A DNA stretch of 64,000 nt from Macrotis lagotis (Eukaryota; Chordata; Mammalia; Peramelemorphia; Peramelidae): the NCBI RefSeq assembly GCF_037893015.1, contig NC_133658.1, forward strand, positions 883,555,038-883,619,037, written 5' to 3'. Below the pieces are notes generated by a model. It did not search any database, had not been told where the DNA came from, and worked only from the letters and a program-made list of their open reading frames with translations. Below are positions 46,988 through 58,084 of this stretch, in pieces. The translations under genes and the position numbers were made by a program. Position 1 is the stretch's first letter, and every line of letters begins with the position of its first letter.

Positions 46988-47399
46988 AGTCAGAGGTGAA
47001 GCCGGGAGAAGGGGCCCCCCGGGAGAGGCGCCCCGGGCGGCCGCGGGGCTGCGCTGGGGGACGGAGGCGCCCGGCTCCTCGTGGCGGCCGCCGCGGCTGC
47101 AGCCCGGGCGCTCGCTCTGGCCCGCGCTGGGCTCGGGGGAGCCTCCTCGGGAGCCGCTGTGGCCGCCGCCGCCGCCGCCGCTTCTGCCGCCTCCTCGGGC
47201 AAGGCCGGCCGCCACGCCACGCCCCGCCCCGCCCCGCCGGCCCGTCTGCCCGCCCGCCTGCCTGCGCGCCAGAGCCCCGCCGGGGGCCGGGGAAGGGGCC
47301 GGGAGTGCGGGTGCGTCGGGCCCGAGCGCCGAGCCTCCTACCCCTCCGCCCGCCGCTGGCCCCCCTGGCCCCGCCAAGGATTATTCATCAAAACAACAG

Positions 47400-47427
47400 G
47401 GCGGCCATCTTGGAAAGGGATCACGTG
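47400..47427 (-). promoter_or_regulatory. YY1-type site next to a CACGTG E-box (putative core promoter)
   Basis: The E-box core reads GGTCACGTGATCC, which resembles USF or TFE3/TFEB (CLEAR-like) sites. Ten bases downstream on the minus strand is CCAAGATGGCCGC, a strong YY1 consensus. The pairing and spacing fit a TATA-less housekeeping promoter. Which factors bind is inference. Confidence 0.55.
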
Positions 47428-47471
47428 ACCCCGCCGGGGAGGCGGGGCTCCCGGCCCCCCGCAGGAGGCGG

Positions 47472-47476
47472 CCAAT
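47472..47476 (+). promoter_or_regulatory. CCAAT box
   Basis: GGCCAATGGGAGC matches the NF-Y consensus. It lies about 60 bp upstream of the inferred UBE4B start site, a normal distance, and NF-Y works in either orientation. Confidence 0.5.
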
Positions 47477-47659
47477 GGGAGCGCGGGCCCCGGCGCGCCG
47501 GCGTTCCTCTCCTCCGGGCGGTGCGGCCCCCGCCCCTCCCCCTCCCCTCCGCCTCCGCCTCCGCCTCCCCCTCCTCCCTCCCCCGCTCAGCAACAGCCCG
47601 GGGAGGCGGGAGAGAAAGGCGGGGCTTGGGCGGGGGGGGGGCGGGGAGGCGGACGGACG

Positions 47660-47673
47660 GCTGCCATGGCAAC
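47660..47673. promoter_or_regulatory. RFX-type palindrome (X-box-like)
   Basis: GCTGCCATGGCAAC is one base from the perfect palindromic RFX dimer site GTTGCCATGGCAAC. It lies in the CpG island about 250 bp upstream of the inferred UBE4B start. Function is inferred from the motif only. Confidence 0.4.
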
Positions 47674-47979
47674 GGCGCGGGGCAGGGCGGGGGCAGGGCG
47701 CGGGGACGTGGACCGGAGGAGGCGGGGCGAAGGCGAGAGCGAGGCCGGGGCCGGAGGCTGACACAAAGGGGACCTGACGGGGCCGCCGCCGGCGTGGGGG
47801 GGAGGGGCGGGCTGCGTGTCCTCGACGCGCCGCGCCGCGCCGTGACGTACACGCACGCCTCCTCCGGGCCGGGAGGGGGCGGGGCGCAGCCCTGAGCCGC
47901 AGCGGCCGGGGAGGGGGAGGGGTGCGATGGGGGCGGGGAGCAGACTGTGAACACGCGGCGCCGGCCTCGGGAGAGGCGC

Positions 47980-48062
47980 GCGCTTGTGTGCGTGTGTGCG
48001 TGTGTGTGTGTGCGCGCGTGTGTGTGTGCGTGTGTGCGTGTGCGTGTGTGTGCGCGCGCACC
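47980..48062 (+). repeat. TG-rich tract (TGTGTG/TGCGCG)
   Basis: Alternating purine-pyrimidine run with CG steps, at the upstream edge of the CpG island. Confidence 0.9.
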
Positions 48063-48187
48063 TACTCTGTGTGCAGCACACACACAGCCAAGGCCTGGCA
48101 GAATGTGTGAAATGCAAAATCCTTCCCGAGGCCCGACTGACTAACCAAAGGCTGTGCAGAAGCAAACTGTAGGCCTCGCGGTCGGGC

Positions 48188-48252
48188 GTGTGCATGCACA
48201 CACGCACACACGCACACACGCGCGCACACACATACACGCACACACACACACG
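48188..48252 (+). repeat. CA-rich tract (CACACG/CGCGCA)
   Basis: Reverse-polarity partner of the TG tract 130 bp to the left; the two could pair as an inverted repeat. Confidence 0.88.
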
Positions 48253-48950
48253 CCGAGGCTCCCAGTCAGCACGTGCACGCCAGCAGCCACACACAAGATG
48301 GCCTTGCCCTTGCCGCCGGAGGCACACCCCGGGCCTGGGGGGAGGGGTGCCCCAGGATCACGCTGTACACACACCTCCCGCTTACACCACCGGCCTCCTG
48401 GAAGCCTCCAGAAAGTGCTCAGCACTCGCACACACTCACACAACCAGGGTCTCCTCCCCATGCACACAAATACACCGGACCCCTGCAAACACCAGCATAC
48501 CTCAGCATGCCCGCACACATACGCACACATCACCACACCGTGTGTCCCCTCGCTACATACACACCTGCCAACACACAAATTCACTATAATCCTCTTGATT
48601 ATGCACAGCAACACAAACGTTTTTGACTGTACACACAAGTAGACCACATCTGTGAATACATCCCATCCCCATGAAGACAAAATGCATACCCTTCACTAGG
48701 CACACATACACATAAGACCATTTACACACAGGAAAATAGAGCTCATTATATTGTACACACACCACCATATACACACATGCCAGAGTCATGCACTTAAACA
48801 CATGCCATTATGCACATTTTCCTCATATAACCATAAACTCCCTCACCATGAACACAAAGATACCTCAGTGGACACTGATACACCTGGCCATACAAAGTGA
48901 AATATACGTTATTGTACACACACACATACACACACACACAATCTCATTTC
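48250..48950 (+). repeat. Degenerate CACACA tract
   Basis: Interrupted CA-rich sequence, ending with a cleaner (CA)n at 48906-48945. Confidence 0.8.
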
Positions 48951-48999
48951 TAGAGGCATTCTCATAGCAAATATCTCACTGTTCACAGTCCCATCTTTT

Positions 49000-50540
49000 T
49001 TTCCCCTCCCTTGATCTGCTAAGCTCATCCATCTGTTCTGAGATAGCTGACTGGGTGTGAAAAAATGGAACATGAACAGAATTTCAGCTATTTTGACTTA
49101 GTTGGCTTTTTAAGAAAACATCTTGTTGAGCTATTTGAATACATTCAGAAGATGATTAAATATGGGAGCATCAAGTAATGGAAAGTTTTAAATCTAGACA
49201 CACAATTCAATGGATTCCTCACCCCAAGACAATGAGTAAAAGCAGGGAAATCAGGAGCTACATAGACAAGGGGATAAGCATTTCCTGATAGGCATGTGTA
49301 TCCACACTGACATATGGAAACCACAAAGTGGTCCTGCCGGAATTGAGTTCCAAGTTTTATCACATAAAAGAAGGTATTTGATTTCTTACCTGGTTGTAAT
49401 TTTAAAGATAGTGTTCCAGAATTGGAACAGTTACAATTCATTTCATATAAGCTTAAATTTAGTAACCTAACAGCTAGATATTTAAGGAATTTGTGAGGCA
49501 ATTGAGGGCTTTGTAAAATGTCTGCAATCCAGGAAAAGAATTCTTTTGTGAAGAGATTATCTAAAACTATTTAAGTCAAATAGTATATTGCTAGTAATTA
49601 TGTAAAAGAAGCTTTCACTTTTGAATTGTCCAAGTTTTGTATAAAATACAAATTTAACCAATTCATTTCAATCTGATGTAACCCTTGGTTCAGGACCACC
49701 ACCCCCCCAAGCCCTGGCCTCACAGTGCATCAGGAATCTCCCCAAAAGGATTATATTTTCTCCTTGACTCCTTAAGCCCCAAACCAGAGTTTGTTCCAGA
49801 AATCAACAAATAAATTCCTATTTAGATTTCTCCAGGACAACAAAGTCCTAGCTCCTATATTAATATTGAAGATAAAAATAGCATGTTAGATAGAAGACAG
49901 TCTTTATTTCACCCTAAAGAAAATGCTGAAGGTGCAAAGGACCTATAGGAATCCTTAAACAGTGTATAAACTCCTCTTAATAGAACATGAGGCTGTCAAT
50001 GGGGCAATACCATGACCAAATTCTTTATTCTTGCATCCTGCTACACTGTAGTTCATATTTCTCAGAGACAGCAAATACAATTTGGAATTATCAGATAGTC
50101 TTACCATCTTCCGTCAGACCTATATTATATGAATAAAACAATGTACTGTCTCTGCTCCCCCACATCTTGGCTTCCATCCATTGCTCCTTCTCCAGCTAGG
50201 AGGACCACATGAGTGATTTTCTTCTTTTTCCAAGAAGTAAGCTCTTCTGGGAATGATCTACACTTCTTTTCTTTTTTCCCCCCTCAGAACTAGATTTTAT
50301 CAGTTCTATAATCTATGCTTCTATAATTTTCCTTTTCTTTGGCACATGGGCAGGGCCAAAGTAAAGGTCAAGTGCAGAAAAAGATTACAAAATTTGTTTC
50401 CAATTACAATATTCCTCTATACCCATGATTTCCTGCGTCTACTTCATCTTACAAGATTTTGTGGGACCAAATGAAAGGATGTACTTAAGTACTATATAAT
50501 TGTAATCTGTCATTGAGAGATGGCATGGAGTAGTGAATGA
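49000..50540. other. Intergenic sequence, nothing assigned
   Basis: AT-rich, apparently unique DNA upstream of the UBE4B island. No coding or RNA gene recognised. Confidence 0.5.
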
Positions 50541-50544
50541 TGAT

Positions 50545-50762
50545 TGGTTTTCAACTCTGTGACCCCATTTTGGGGTTTTCTTGGCAAAGATACTGAAGTG
50601 GTTTGTCCTTTCTTCTCCAGATCACTTAATAGATGAGAAAACTGAAGTACACAAGATTAAGTGACTTGCCCAGGGTCACCTATCTAGTAAATGTCTCATG
50701 CCAGATCTAAACTGATGAAGAAGAGTCTTGATTTCAAACCCAGGGCTCTATTCACCATGGTG
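50545..50762 (-). mobile_element. MAR1-like long SINE
   Basis: TGACCCCATTTTGGGGTTTTCTTGGCAAAGATACTGAAGTGG and GACTTGCCCAGGGTCACC on the minus strand. Confidence 0.8.
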
Positions 50763-50994
50763 ACTTTTGTCTGCCCAGTATGAATAAAAAGTTTCATTAC
50801 AAACCAGGACCTCTGATTCTTTCTAGTTGAAAGATTCTGATCAAGTCTCGTAACCTCCTAGATCTCTAGGTGAATTTTTGAGACACTAAGTTGCAGGAAT
50901 CCCAAGTCCAGTTTCTGTTTTCCTCTTCTGTTGTAGGTTGGATCAAACTCCTCTGGAAGCCTTCCTTTTTTAAAAATTTTTTTTTTAATTTTAC

Positions 50995-51105
50995 TTATTT
51001 AAGACAATGGGGTTAAGTGACTTGCCTAAGGTCACACAGATTTGAATTCAGGTCCTCCTGGACTCCAGGGCTAATGCTCTATTCACTGCACCACCTAGCT
51101 GCCCC
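50995..51105 (-). mobile_element. tRNA-derived SINE, internally deleted
   Basis: CAATGGGGTTAAGTGACTTGCC through CACCACCTAGCTGCCCC; the middle part is shortened. Confidence 0.85.
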
Positions 51106-51717
51106 AAAGTCTTCCTTTATAGCTCATAGTCTTATAGGAACCTCCATCCTTTTCAGCTTCTCTGCTTGGTTTCATACTCTGCCCTGTACTGCCCTGCCAT
51201 GCCCAGGATAAACGGATCACCTGAAATCTCATCACCTTGAAGCCTGGCTCTGGATATTTAACATTTTCTCAACTCACAATTGCCTCTCCCCTAGGATCAA
51301 GCTTTACCTTTCTCCAAAAACTTCTCTATAGAAGGCTCACAATTCCAGGTAACTCTTCTCCATTAATAGCTCTTGTTTGGCTTCCATACCAGCCCCTCCC
51401 TCCCATCTCCTTGGAAGTTCCTCTCCCCCTTAACTTCCTTTTGTAAGTAGTAGATAAACTGACTCATTGACCAAAGAGGCTGTCTCTTTTCTTATTTCTT
51501 TCCTCATTACTTAGCAGATAGTAGGTACTTAATATTTTTATTATTTTAAACGGAAAATGTAATAATATAATAATTATAACATTATACAATATATTGTCAG
51601 TATATTATATTGACAATTACATAAATTTATTTTATGTTAATACATCCCCATGTATTAATATGTTGATGATTGATATGTCAATAGATTTTTTATCAATATA
51701 CAATCATTATTTGTTAT

Positions 51718-51925
51718 TGATGAGTCATTTTAATCACATCTGTCTCTTCATGATCCTATATGGGGTTTTCTCAGCAGACATACTGGAGTGATTTGCCATT
51801 TCCTTCTCTACCTCATTTGACAGATGAACAAACTGACACAAACAGGATTAAGTGCCTGAGTCAGATTGGATCTTAGGTCCTCCTAACTCCAGGGACAACT
51901 CTATCCATCGCCTAGTTGCTTTCCT
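51718..51925 (-). mobile_element. MAR1-like long SINE
   Basis: GGGGTTTTCTCAGCAGACATACTGGAGTG and CATTTCCTTCTCTACCTCATTTGACAGATG on the minus strand. Confidence 0.7.
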
Positions 51926-52734
51926 CAATCATTATAATATATTATCATTATCATTATTATTTTATTTGACAACAATCATAATAAATTATTATTATTGTAA
52001 GTATTATATTTGGGGACTCAACATTCATGCTGCCTCCTGATTCATTAGCCTCCTAATCCCAACATTCACTTGGTGACAGCAGCCCCAACCCTACCACTGC
52101 CCAAATTTCTTCATAAAAGAAGTGAGAAAACTATCCATCTCTCTTTGGATTGCCTGTGACTGTGTTGTAAGAAACATTGTAAATACCCCACCTAGTGGTG
52201 CCTAGAGCTCATCTCTGTTTAAACCCATGTTCCTCCAAACTTTTCAAGTTAACTCATGGTGCAAAACTAAGGTAAGCCTTGTTTCTCTGCTCAAACTTCT
52301 CAGGAAAAGCAACAGGTCAAGCCTACCACAAAACAATGACTCACAAGCCAAAGCAGGAAGGTAAGAGGATCATGGCTCTAGTACTGGAAGGGATCACACA
52401 CGTCGTCCAGGTTAGCATCTTCCAAAAGGGAGGATCTAGACTCATCCAGAGGATGGTTAGCTACATCATCCACTCAGTACTCTATAGGGGTCAATGATGT
52501 CTTTAATGCCATTCTCATATAAGTGTCTATTCCATATACTCTTCCCAATATCAATCACCAATAATTGGCAACTCAGTATTATTTCAATAATTTATATCAA
52601 TTAGCTTTTATGAAGTGATATTTACTTGAAAATATCTAGCAAAACCAAATTACAAACATCTGTGCTTTCCCCATTCCCTAATACCTTGGAGACATGCCTT
52701 TTTACCCTCTCTCCTTTATTTTGTTCCTCAAGTA

Positions 52735-53240
52735 TATGTAAAATTGGGGATATTCTTTTCTTTTTTCTTTCTTATTTTATTTTTCTCAATTAATTACATA
52801 TAAAAATAGAAATATACTTCTTTTTTCCCTCTTATTTTATTTCTTTTTTGCTCACATCCTGGTAAAAATGGGAATGCTCTTCTTTTTAATCTCTTTATTA
52901 TTTATTCCTCAATTTCATGCAAAAATGAAGACTCTTCTTACCTTTTCTCAATTACATATAAAAATGGGAATGCTCTTTCTTTTTACCTCTTATTTTATTT
53001 TTTCTCAATTACATGTAAAAATAGAAATATTCTTTTTTCCCCCTCACATTTTATTTCACTTTTGCTCACATCCTGGTAAAAATGACAATATTTTTCTTTT
53101 TTAGCTTTTTATTATTTATTCCTCAATTACATGTAAAGATGGGAACTCTACTTTTTTTCCTACTTTTTCTCAATTACATATAAAATGGAAATACTCATTC
53201 TTTTTTCCTCTTTTATTTTATTTTTTCTCAATTGCATTTA
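52735..53240 (+). repeat. Higher-order tandem repeat, left part
   Basis: AT-rich monomers of about 40-62 bp built on CTCAATTACATATAAAAATG plus a T-rich spacer. Four monomer types alternate. The GCTCACATCCTGGTAAAAAT type recurs at about 52850 and 53064, a higher-order period near 214 bp. A HAL1-like element interrupts the array at 53241 and it resumes at 56245. Confidence 0.8.
53227..53240. repeat. Target-site duplication, left copy (HAL1-like, minus)
   Basis: CTCAATTGCATTTA, identical to 56245-56258. It is also a monomer sequence of the surrounding tandem repeat. Confidence 0.9.
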
Positions 53241-54838
53241 TTTTTTATGGTTTATTTTTTATTATCTTTTCCTTTTTTTGGTTTGTTTATTTTATATTGT
53301 TACAATGATCTTGTTGTGAGAGTAAACATAAATCCCCCCTCCCAAAAAAAAGATGAGAAACCTCAAGAATAGTGAGAGAGAAAAAAATGTACTTCAGTAC
53401 TTCAGTTCAGATTCCAATGGCTGTCTCTGGGATGAGCTGTCTTCTTTATCATAAGTCCATCAAAGAAGTTGCTTCAGTATTTTTTCCCCAGTTGCTATTA
53501 CTAGCTGTGTTTCCTTCCACTCTATTCCTTCCCACTCTCATTTATTCTATTCTCTGTCTCTTCACCCTGTCCCTGATCAGAATTGTGTTGTATCTGAGTA
53601 CCCTCTCTTATGATCTTCCTTCTCTTCTACCACCTATTCCTCCCTCCCCTCCCCCATTCCCCCTTATCCCATCCCTTTCCTCTCATTTTTCTCTAGGGTA
53701 AGATAGATTTCTATACCCTATTAAGTGTATATGTTATTTCCTCTCTGAACCATTTCTGATGAGAAGGAAGGCTCACTCATTCTCCCTCACCTTCTCCCAT
53801 TCTACTCCACTGTAAAAGCTTTTTCTTGACTCTTATGTAAAATATCTTAGCCTCTTCTTCCTCTCCTTTCTCTTCCTCCCAGTACTTTCCTTTATCACCC
53901 ATTGATTCCATCTTTTTACTATATTATACCATTATATTCAGTTCCTTCCTGTGCCTTGTCTATATGCTCCTTCTAACTGCTTTGCAAATGAGAAAGTTCA
54001 TATGTTATCAGTATCTTCTTCCCATGCAGGAATACAAACAGTTCAACATCATTAAATTCCTCAGAATTAGTCCTTCTTTTCCACCCCCTCCTATGGCTTC
54101 CCCAGAGTCCTGTACTTGGAGATCAAACTTTCTGGTCAGCTCTGATTGTTTCAATAGGAAAGTCTGAAAGTCCTCTGTTTCATTGAAAGTCCATCTTTTC
54201 TCCTGTTCAGTTTTTCTGGGTAGTTGATTCTCAATTGTAAACCAAGATCTTTTGCCTTCTGGAATATCATATTCCAAGCCCTATGAGCCCTTTAATGTAG
54301 ATGCTGCCAGATACTGTTTAATCCTGTCTATAGAGTTGATAGTTGAATTGTTTGTTTCTGGCAGCTTTTAGTATTTTCTCTTTGATTTAGGAGTTTGGAG
54401 TTTGGCTATAATATTCTGAAAGTTTTTCTTTTGGGATCTCTTTCAGGGGGGTGATTGTTGAATTCCCTCAATTTCTATTTTACCCTCTGCTTCTAGGATC
54501 TCAGGGGAATTTTGCTGTATCGTTTCTTGAAAAATGAAGTCTAGTCTCTTTTCCTAGTCATGACTTTCAGGTAGCCCAATAATTTTTAAATTATCTCTTC
54601 TGGGTCTGTTTTCAAGGTCAGTTGTTTTCCAATGAGATATTTCATATTTTCTTCTAACTTTTGTTTTTTCTTTGGAATAGTTTTATTTCTTCTTGATTTC
54701 TTGCAAAGTTGTCAGTTTCCTTTAGTTATTTTCTTCAGAGAGATTTTTAAATCTCTTTTACTACCTGGCCAATTTTGCTTTTTAAGGCATTCTTCTCATT
54801 TGCCTTTTTGTGTTGATTTTTCCATTTGGCCTAAACTG

Positions 54839-54993
54839 TTTTTTTTTTTTAGGATTTTGCAAGACAAACGGGGTTAAGTGGCTTGCCCAAGGCCATATGA
54901 CTAGGTAATCACTTAGTGTCTGAGACTGGATTTGAACCCAGGTATTCCTGACTCCAGGGCCAGTGCTCTATCCACTACACCACCTAGCCACCC
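54839..54993 (-). mobile_element. tRNA-derived SINE inside HAL1 ORF1
   Basis: T-run at left and reversed A box at right. CCTAAACTG is duplicated at 54830-54838 and 54994-55002. It postdates the HAL1 copy. Confidence 0.9.
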
Positions 54994-55018
54994 CCTAAAC
55001 TGATTTTTAACATATTAT

Positions 55019-55177
55019 TTTTTTTTTTTTAGGTTTTTGGCAAGGCAAATGGGGTTAAGTGGCTTGCCCAAGGCCACACAGCTAGGTAATTATTAAGTGT
55101 CTGAGACCGGATTTGAACCCAGGTACTCCTGACTTTGCAAGGCTGGTGCTTTATCCACTACGCCACCTAGCCGCCCC
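55019..55177 (-). mobile_element. tRNA-derived SINE inside HAL1 ORF1
   Basis: Young-looking copy with AACATATTAT (55009-55018) and AACATGTTAT (55178-55187) as a one-mismatch duplication. Confidence 0.9.
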
Positions 55178-56244
55178 AACATGTTATCTTCTTCTGTATT
55201 TTTTTGTGTTACTTTCACCAAGCTGCTGATTTGGTATTCATGATTTATCTGCATCATTCTCATTTCTCCTCCCAATTTTTCCTCTACCTCCCTTAATTGC
55301 TTTTCAAAGTCTTTTTTGAGCTCATCTATAGACTGAACCCATTTTCTATTTCTCTTGGAGGTTTTGGGTACAGAAGCTTCGATTTTGTCATCTTCTATGG
55401 TCAGATTCTTTTGTCATCTTCTGAATCTTCCATGGGACCAAATTTTCTATGGTCAGATTCTTCTTTTTCTGTTGTTTGCTCATTTCCTCAGCCTGTGACT
55501 GATTTACCACACTTCTAAGGCTTTGGAGGGGTTTTGGGGACATTTCACAGGGACCTCAATTCCTCCAAGTTCTCATGAGAAGTTCTGACTGCTCTCTTGC
55601 CTGTGCTCTGGGATGTGGATGAACACAGGCCCTCCCCTCTGCCCTGAAGCTTTGAGGATGAGCCCTGCTCAGTTATAGTAGTGTGGAAGCCCAAACTGCA
55701 ACCTGGATCTGAGTGTGGGCAAACAGCTGAGTCCTGCCCCAGGGAGAGCAGAGAGACCTCTGCAGTCTCCCCCAACTCCCTTACCATCTGTGAGCTGTGT
55801 TCTGTAGATGCTGACTGGCTTCCCCGATTCCTGCTGCAGGTTCTCACTGCAGGGCTGAGGCTAGTGTTCACACTCACTCTGGTATGGCAGAGTTCTCTCA
55901 CCGCCCCTTCAAGCTGTTCCCCGTGATTCCTAGGCCAGGGGGTCTGAAAATCACCCCCTCTGCCATAGACTCAGGCACCCCTAGGGCCCTGGCCCTGCAC
56001 TGCTCAGCAGTGACTTTTTCCAACCCCTGGTCCCAATGAAACAGACCTTTCCTGTGGAACTTCTATGTTGTCTTAGACTGGAAAATTGTATCACTCAGTC
56101 TTTTTGTGGGTTCTGCCCCCTCTAAATTTTGACTTGAGTCGTAATTTGACACTTTTGGGAGATTTTGGAGGAACAAGTTTCCAGGAATTCCTGATTTCAC
56201 ACCGCCATCTTAGTTCTGCCCCCATCTTAGTTCTGCCGCCCCCC

Positions 56245-56258
56245 CTCAATTGCATTTA
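56245..56258. repeat. Target-site duplication, right copy (HAL1-like, minus)
   Basis: CTCAATTGCATTTA, identical to 53227-53240, where the tandem repeat resumes. Confidence 0.9.
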
Positions 56259-56410
56259 AAAAATGGAAATACTCTTCTTCCCCCCCCCCTTATTATTTTA
56301 TTTCATTTTGCTCACATCCTGGTAAAAAATGGGAATACTCTTGTTTTTTAACTCTTTATTATTTATTCCTCAATTTCATGTAAAAATGGAAACTCTTTTT
56401 CTTACTTTTA
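56245..56410 (+). repeat. Higher-order tandem repeat, right part
   Basis: Continuation of the array after the HAL1 insertion. The next GCTCACATCCTGG monomer is at about 56310; removing the insertion and one duplication copy puts it about 228 bp after the previous one. Ends in the TTTCATGTAAAAATGGAAAC monomer. Confidence 0.8.
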
Positions 56411-56810
56411 ATACCCCTCAAGCAGGTCAGAATAACTTGTAACCAGAGAACAGATAATGTGTTGCTGCTGTTATTTTAAACATTGTTGAGTCATCCATTT
56501 TGTAAAGTGGAATTTGAAGTCTAAGAGACCAAATAGCAACAAAGATCTAAAACTTTATTAGTATCAGTATCATATGCATCAGTTTTGTTCCAAAGATAAG
56601 AATTTCAGTGTCATAGATTTTCTTCAAGGACAGTGACCTATGAACTGTCTTGTGTTACCTCAAATAAAGGTAAATTTTATCTAGTTTTATTATTTAATGT
56701 GGAATTAACATATATTTGTGGAACTTATCCTGAAGTACAGGTATATTTTGCATGATTTACTCACTTGATGAGACTGTTCTTTACATACAATTTAGAATTA
56801 ATTAATGATT

Positions 56811-57012
56811 TGGGACTTGGAATCAGGAAGACTCAACTTCCTGAGTTCAGATCTGGCCTCAGTCACTTACTAGTTACATGACCTGGGCAAGTCTCTTCAT
56901 TTTGTCTGCCTCAGTTTCTTCATCTGTAAAATGAGTTGGAGAAGGAAATGGCAAATCACTCCACTATCTTTGTCAAGAAAATTCCAAATGGGATCATCAA
57001 GAGTGAGACAAA
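56811..57012 (+). mobile_element. MAR1-like long SINE
   Basis: GGCCTCAGTCACTTACTAG, GTTTCTTCATCTGTAAAATGAGTTGGAGAAGGAAATGGC and CCAAATGGGATCATCAAGAG: head, middle and tail. Confidence 0.82.
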
Positions 57013-57179
57013 TAGGATATTTAACTGTCTTTAGTTATCATGCATAATTGGCAACTTTGAAGGATAGTAGAGGTCATCTTCCTATAAATAGTGTTCTGTT
57101 ATCTATGTTTTATGTGAGAATTATATTCTTTTCAGTCTCTACTCATCCTAAGAGGGGAACTGAATGGGAATGGAATTGG

Positions 57180-57600
57180 ACTTAATTCCATCAATTGGGG
57201 AATGGCTGAACAAACTGAGATATATGTAAGTTATGGGACATTATTGTTCTCTTAGAAACCTGGAGGGATGGGAATTCAGGGAAGCCTGGAAGGATTTGCA
57301 TGAACTGATACTGAACAAGATGAACAGAACCAGAACATTGTACAACCCAGCAGCAGCATGGGGGTGATGATCAACCTTGACTTTCTTATTCTATCAGTGC
57401 AACAATCAGGCACAATTTTTGGAGTATCCGTGATAGAGAATACCATCTGTATCCAGAGAAAGAATTGTGGACTGAACAAAAACCAAAGATTATTACCTTT
57501 AATTTTAAAAAAAATACCCTGTTATTATGCAATTTTACTATCTCTTATACTTAATTTGTCTGCCTTCTGTAATTCTGATGGGGGTCTTCTTAATGGGGAT
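57180..57600 (+). mobile_element. L1-type 3'-end copy
   Basis: CATCAATTGGGGAATGGCTGAACAAACTG, then GAAACCTGGAGGGATGGG and ATGGGGGTGATGATCAACCTTG: the same 3' end as 39420-39917, extending further 5'. Confidence 0.75.
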
Positions 57601-57731
57601 TTACATATGTTATCTCATATTGGAGTCCATATTATTAATACTGTTTATGGTTCAGCAATTCCTGGAACTGACACAAAGCCTCATTGATCTAGGACAGATT
57701 CTTGTTCTACCTTGACCAAAGGTGGGGGGAA

Positions 57732-58084
57732 TGTCAACCTCTGGGAAACTCTGGGTCCCCACCCTACACATTCTAGGAGTTTCTAACTGCCCCTGTTCCT
57801 GGTCAGAGATAGCTTCAAGGACATTTCTTTGACCTTATTTATATAAACCTTCAACATTCCTACAATTGGGCTATTTTGTATAACCAAACTATATTCCTTC
57901 CTGCTGTTTACCATGATTTTTCCCTCTAAGGATCCCCTTTTCCCCTTTGTCCCTGGGCATCTATTTCTGAATAAGACCAGATGCTATCCTGAAATTGCAG
58001 TTCTTTGACACTGAATAAATGCCTCACTTTATTTACTGATCACCTCCTAGTTGGTTGGAGGTTGTTTTCCCCTTTAGGTTGACA
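57732..58084 (+). mobile_element. Solo LTR of an endogenous retrovirus (about 353 bp)
   Basis: Starts TGTCAACCT and ends AGGTTGACA, a 9-bp inverted repeat with the canonical TG...CA termini. Inside are a TATA-like TATATAA (57840-57846) and AATAAA (58014-58019) about 170 bp later, in U3-R-U5 order. No internal gag/pol sequence or second LTR lies beside it. No clear flanking duplication was seen (GGGGAA versus TCAGCA). Family unknown. Confidence 0.7.

Larger units (their letters stand above)
46440..47960 (-). promoter_or_regulatory. UBE4B: CpG island with UBE4B promoter and 5' UTR
   Basis: About 1.5 kb of very GC- and CpG-rich DNA in an otherwise AT-rich window, covering the UBE4B start codon. 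Going 5' to 3' on the minus strand there are several GC boxes (47.5-47.65 kb), a CCAAT element (47472-47476), a CACGTG E-box (47422-47427) and a YY1-type CCAAGATGGCCGC (47400-47412). YY1 sites of this kind often lie at or just after the start site of housekeeping promoters. I therefore infer a start near 47.40-47.42 kb and a 5' UTR of about 550 nt. No TATA box was seen. The plus-strand side also has a palindromic RFX-like motif at 47660-47673. Confidence 0.85.
53241..56244 (-). mobile_element. Second ORF1-only L1 (HAL1-like), near full length
   Basis: Read on the minus strand it starts at 56244 with GGGGGGCGGCAGAACTAAGATGG. It has a 5' UTR of about 700 bp, a decayed ORF1 (about 55510 down to 54050), no ORF2, and a 3' UTR ending in a T-run (A-tail on the minus strand) at 53241. 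The ORF1 C-terminal domain is readable near 54190 (EKRWTFNETEDFQTFLLKQ) and matches that of the copy at 36.3-39.4 kb. Two younger SINEs sit in ORF1. CTCAATTGCATTTA duplicates at 53227-53240 and 56245-56258. Without the SINEs it is about 2.7 kb, close to the other copy without its SINE modules. It lacks the 3' UTR SINE modules. Confidence 0.85.

Noticed and set aside
45707-46999. Open frame of 430 codons on the plus strand
   Set aside because: It runs through CA simple sequence, the GC minisatellite and the CpG island, giving His/Thr and then Arg/Ala/Gly runs. It is antisense to UBE4B exon 1 and has no protein-like domains.
46863-47895. Overlapping plus-strand frames of about 300 codons
   Set aside because: Pro/Arg/Gly/Ala-rich frames expected from CpG-island DNA, where stop codons are rare. 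No family resemblance, and antisense to the UBE4B leader.
47430-47960. Divergent gene on the plus strand from the same CpG island
   Set aside because: No first exon or donor linked to a recognisable protein was found. The nearest gene on that side is RBP7, on the same strand as UBE4B.
47381-48680. Minus-strand frames of 180-246 codons upstream of UBE4B
   Set aside because: They consist of translated CA/TG tracts and GC-rich island sequence, with no domains.
52735-53240. Possible CRISPR-like array
   Set aside because: Degenerate AT-rich monomers without unique spacers, in a mammalian genome. It is a tandem satellite.
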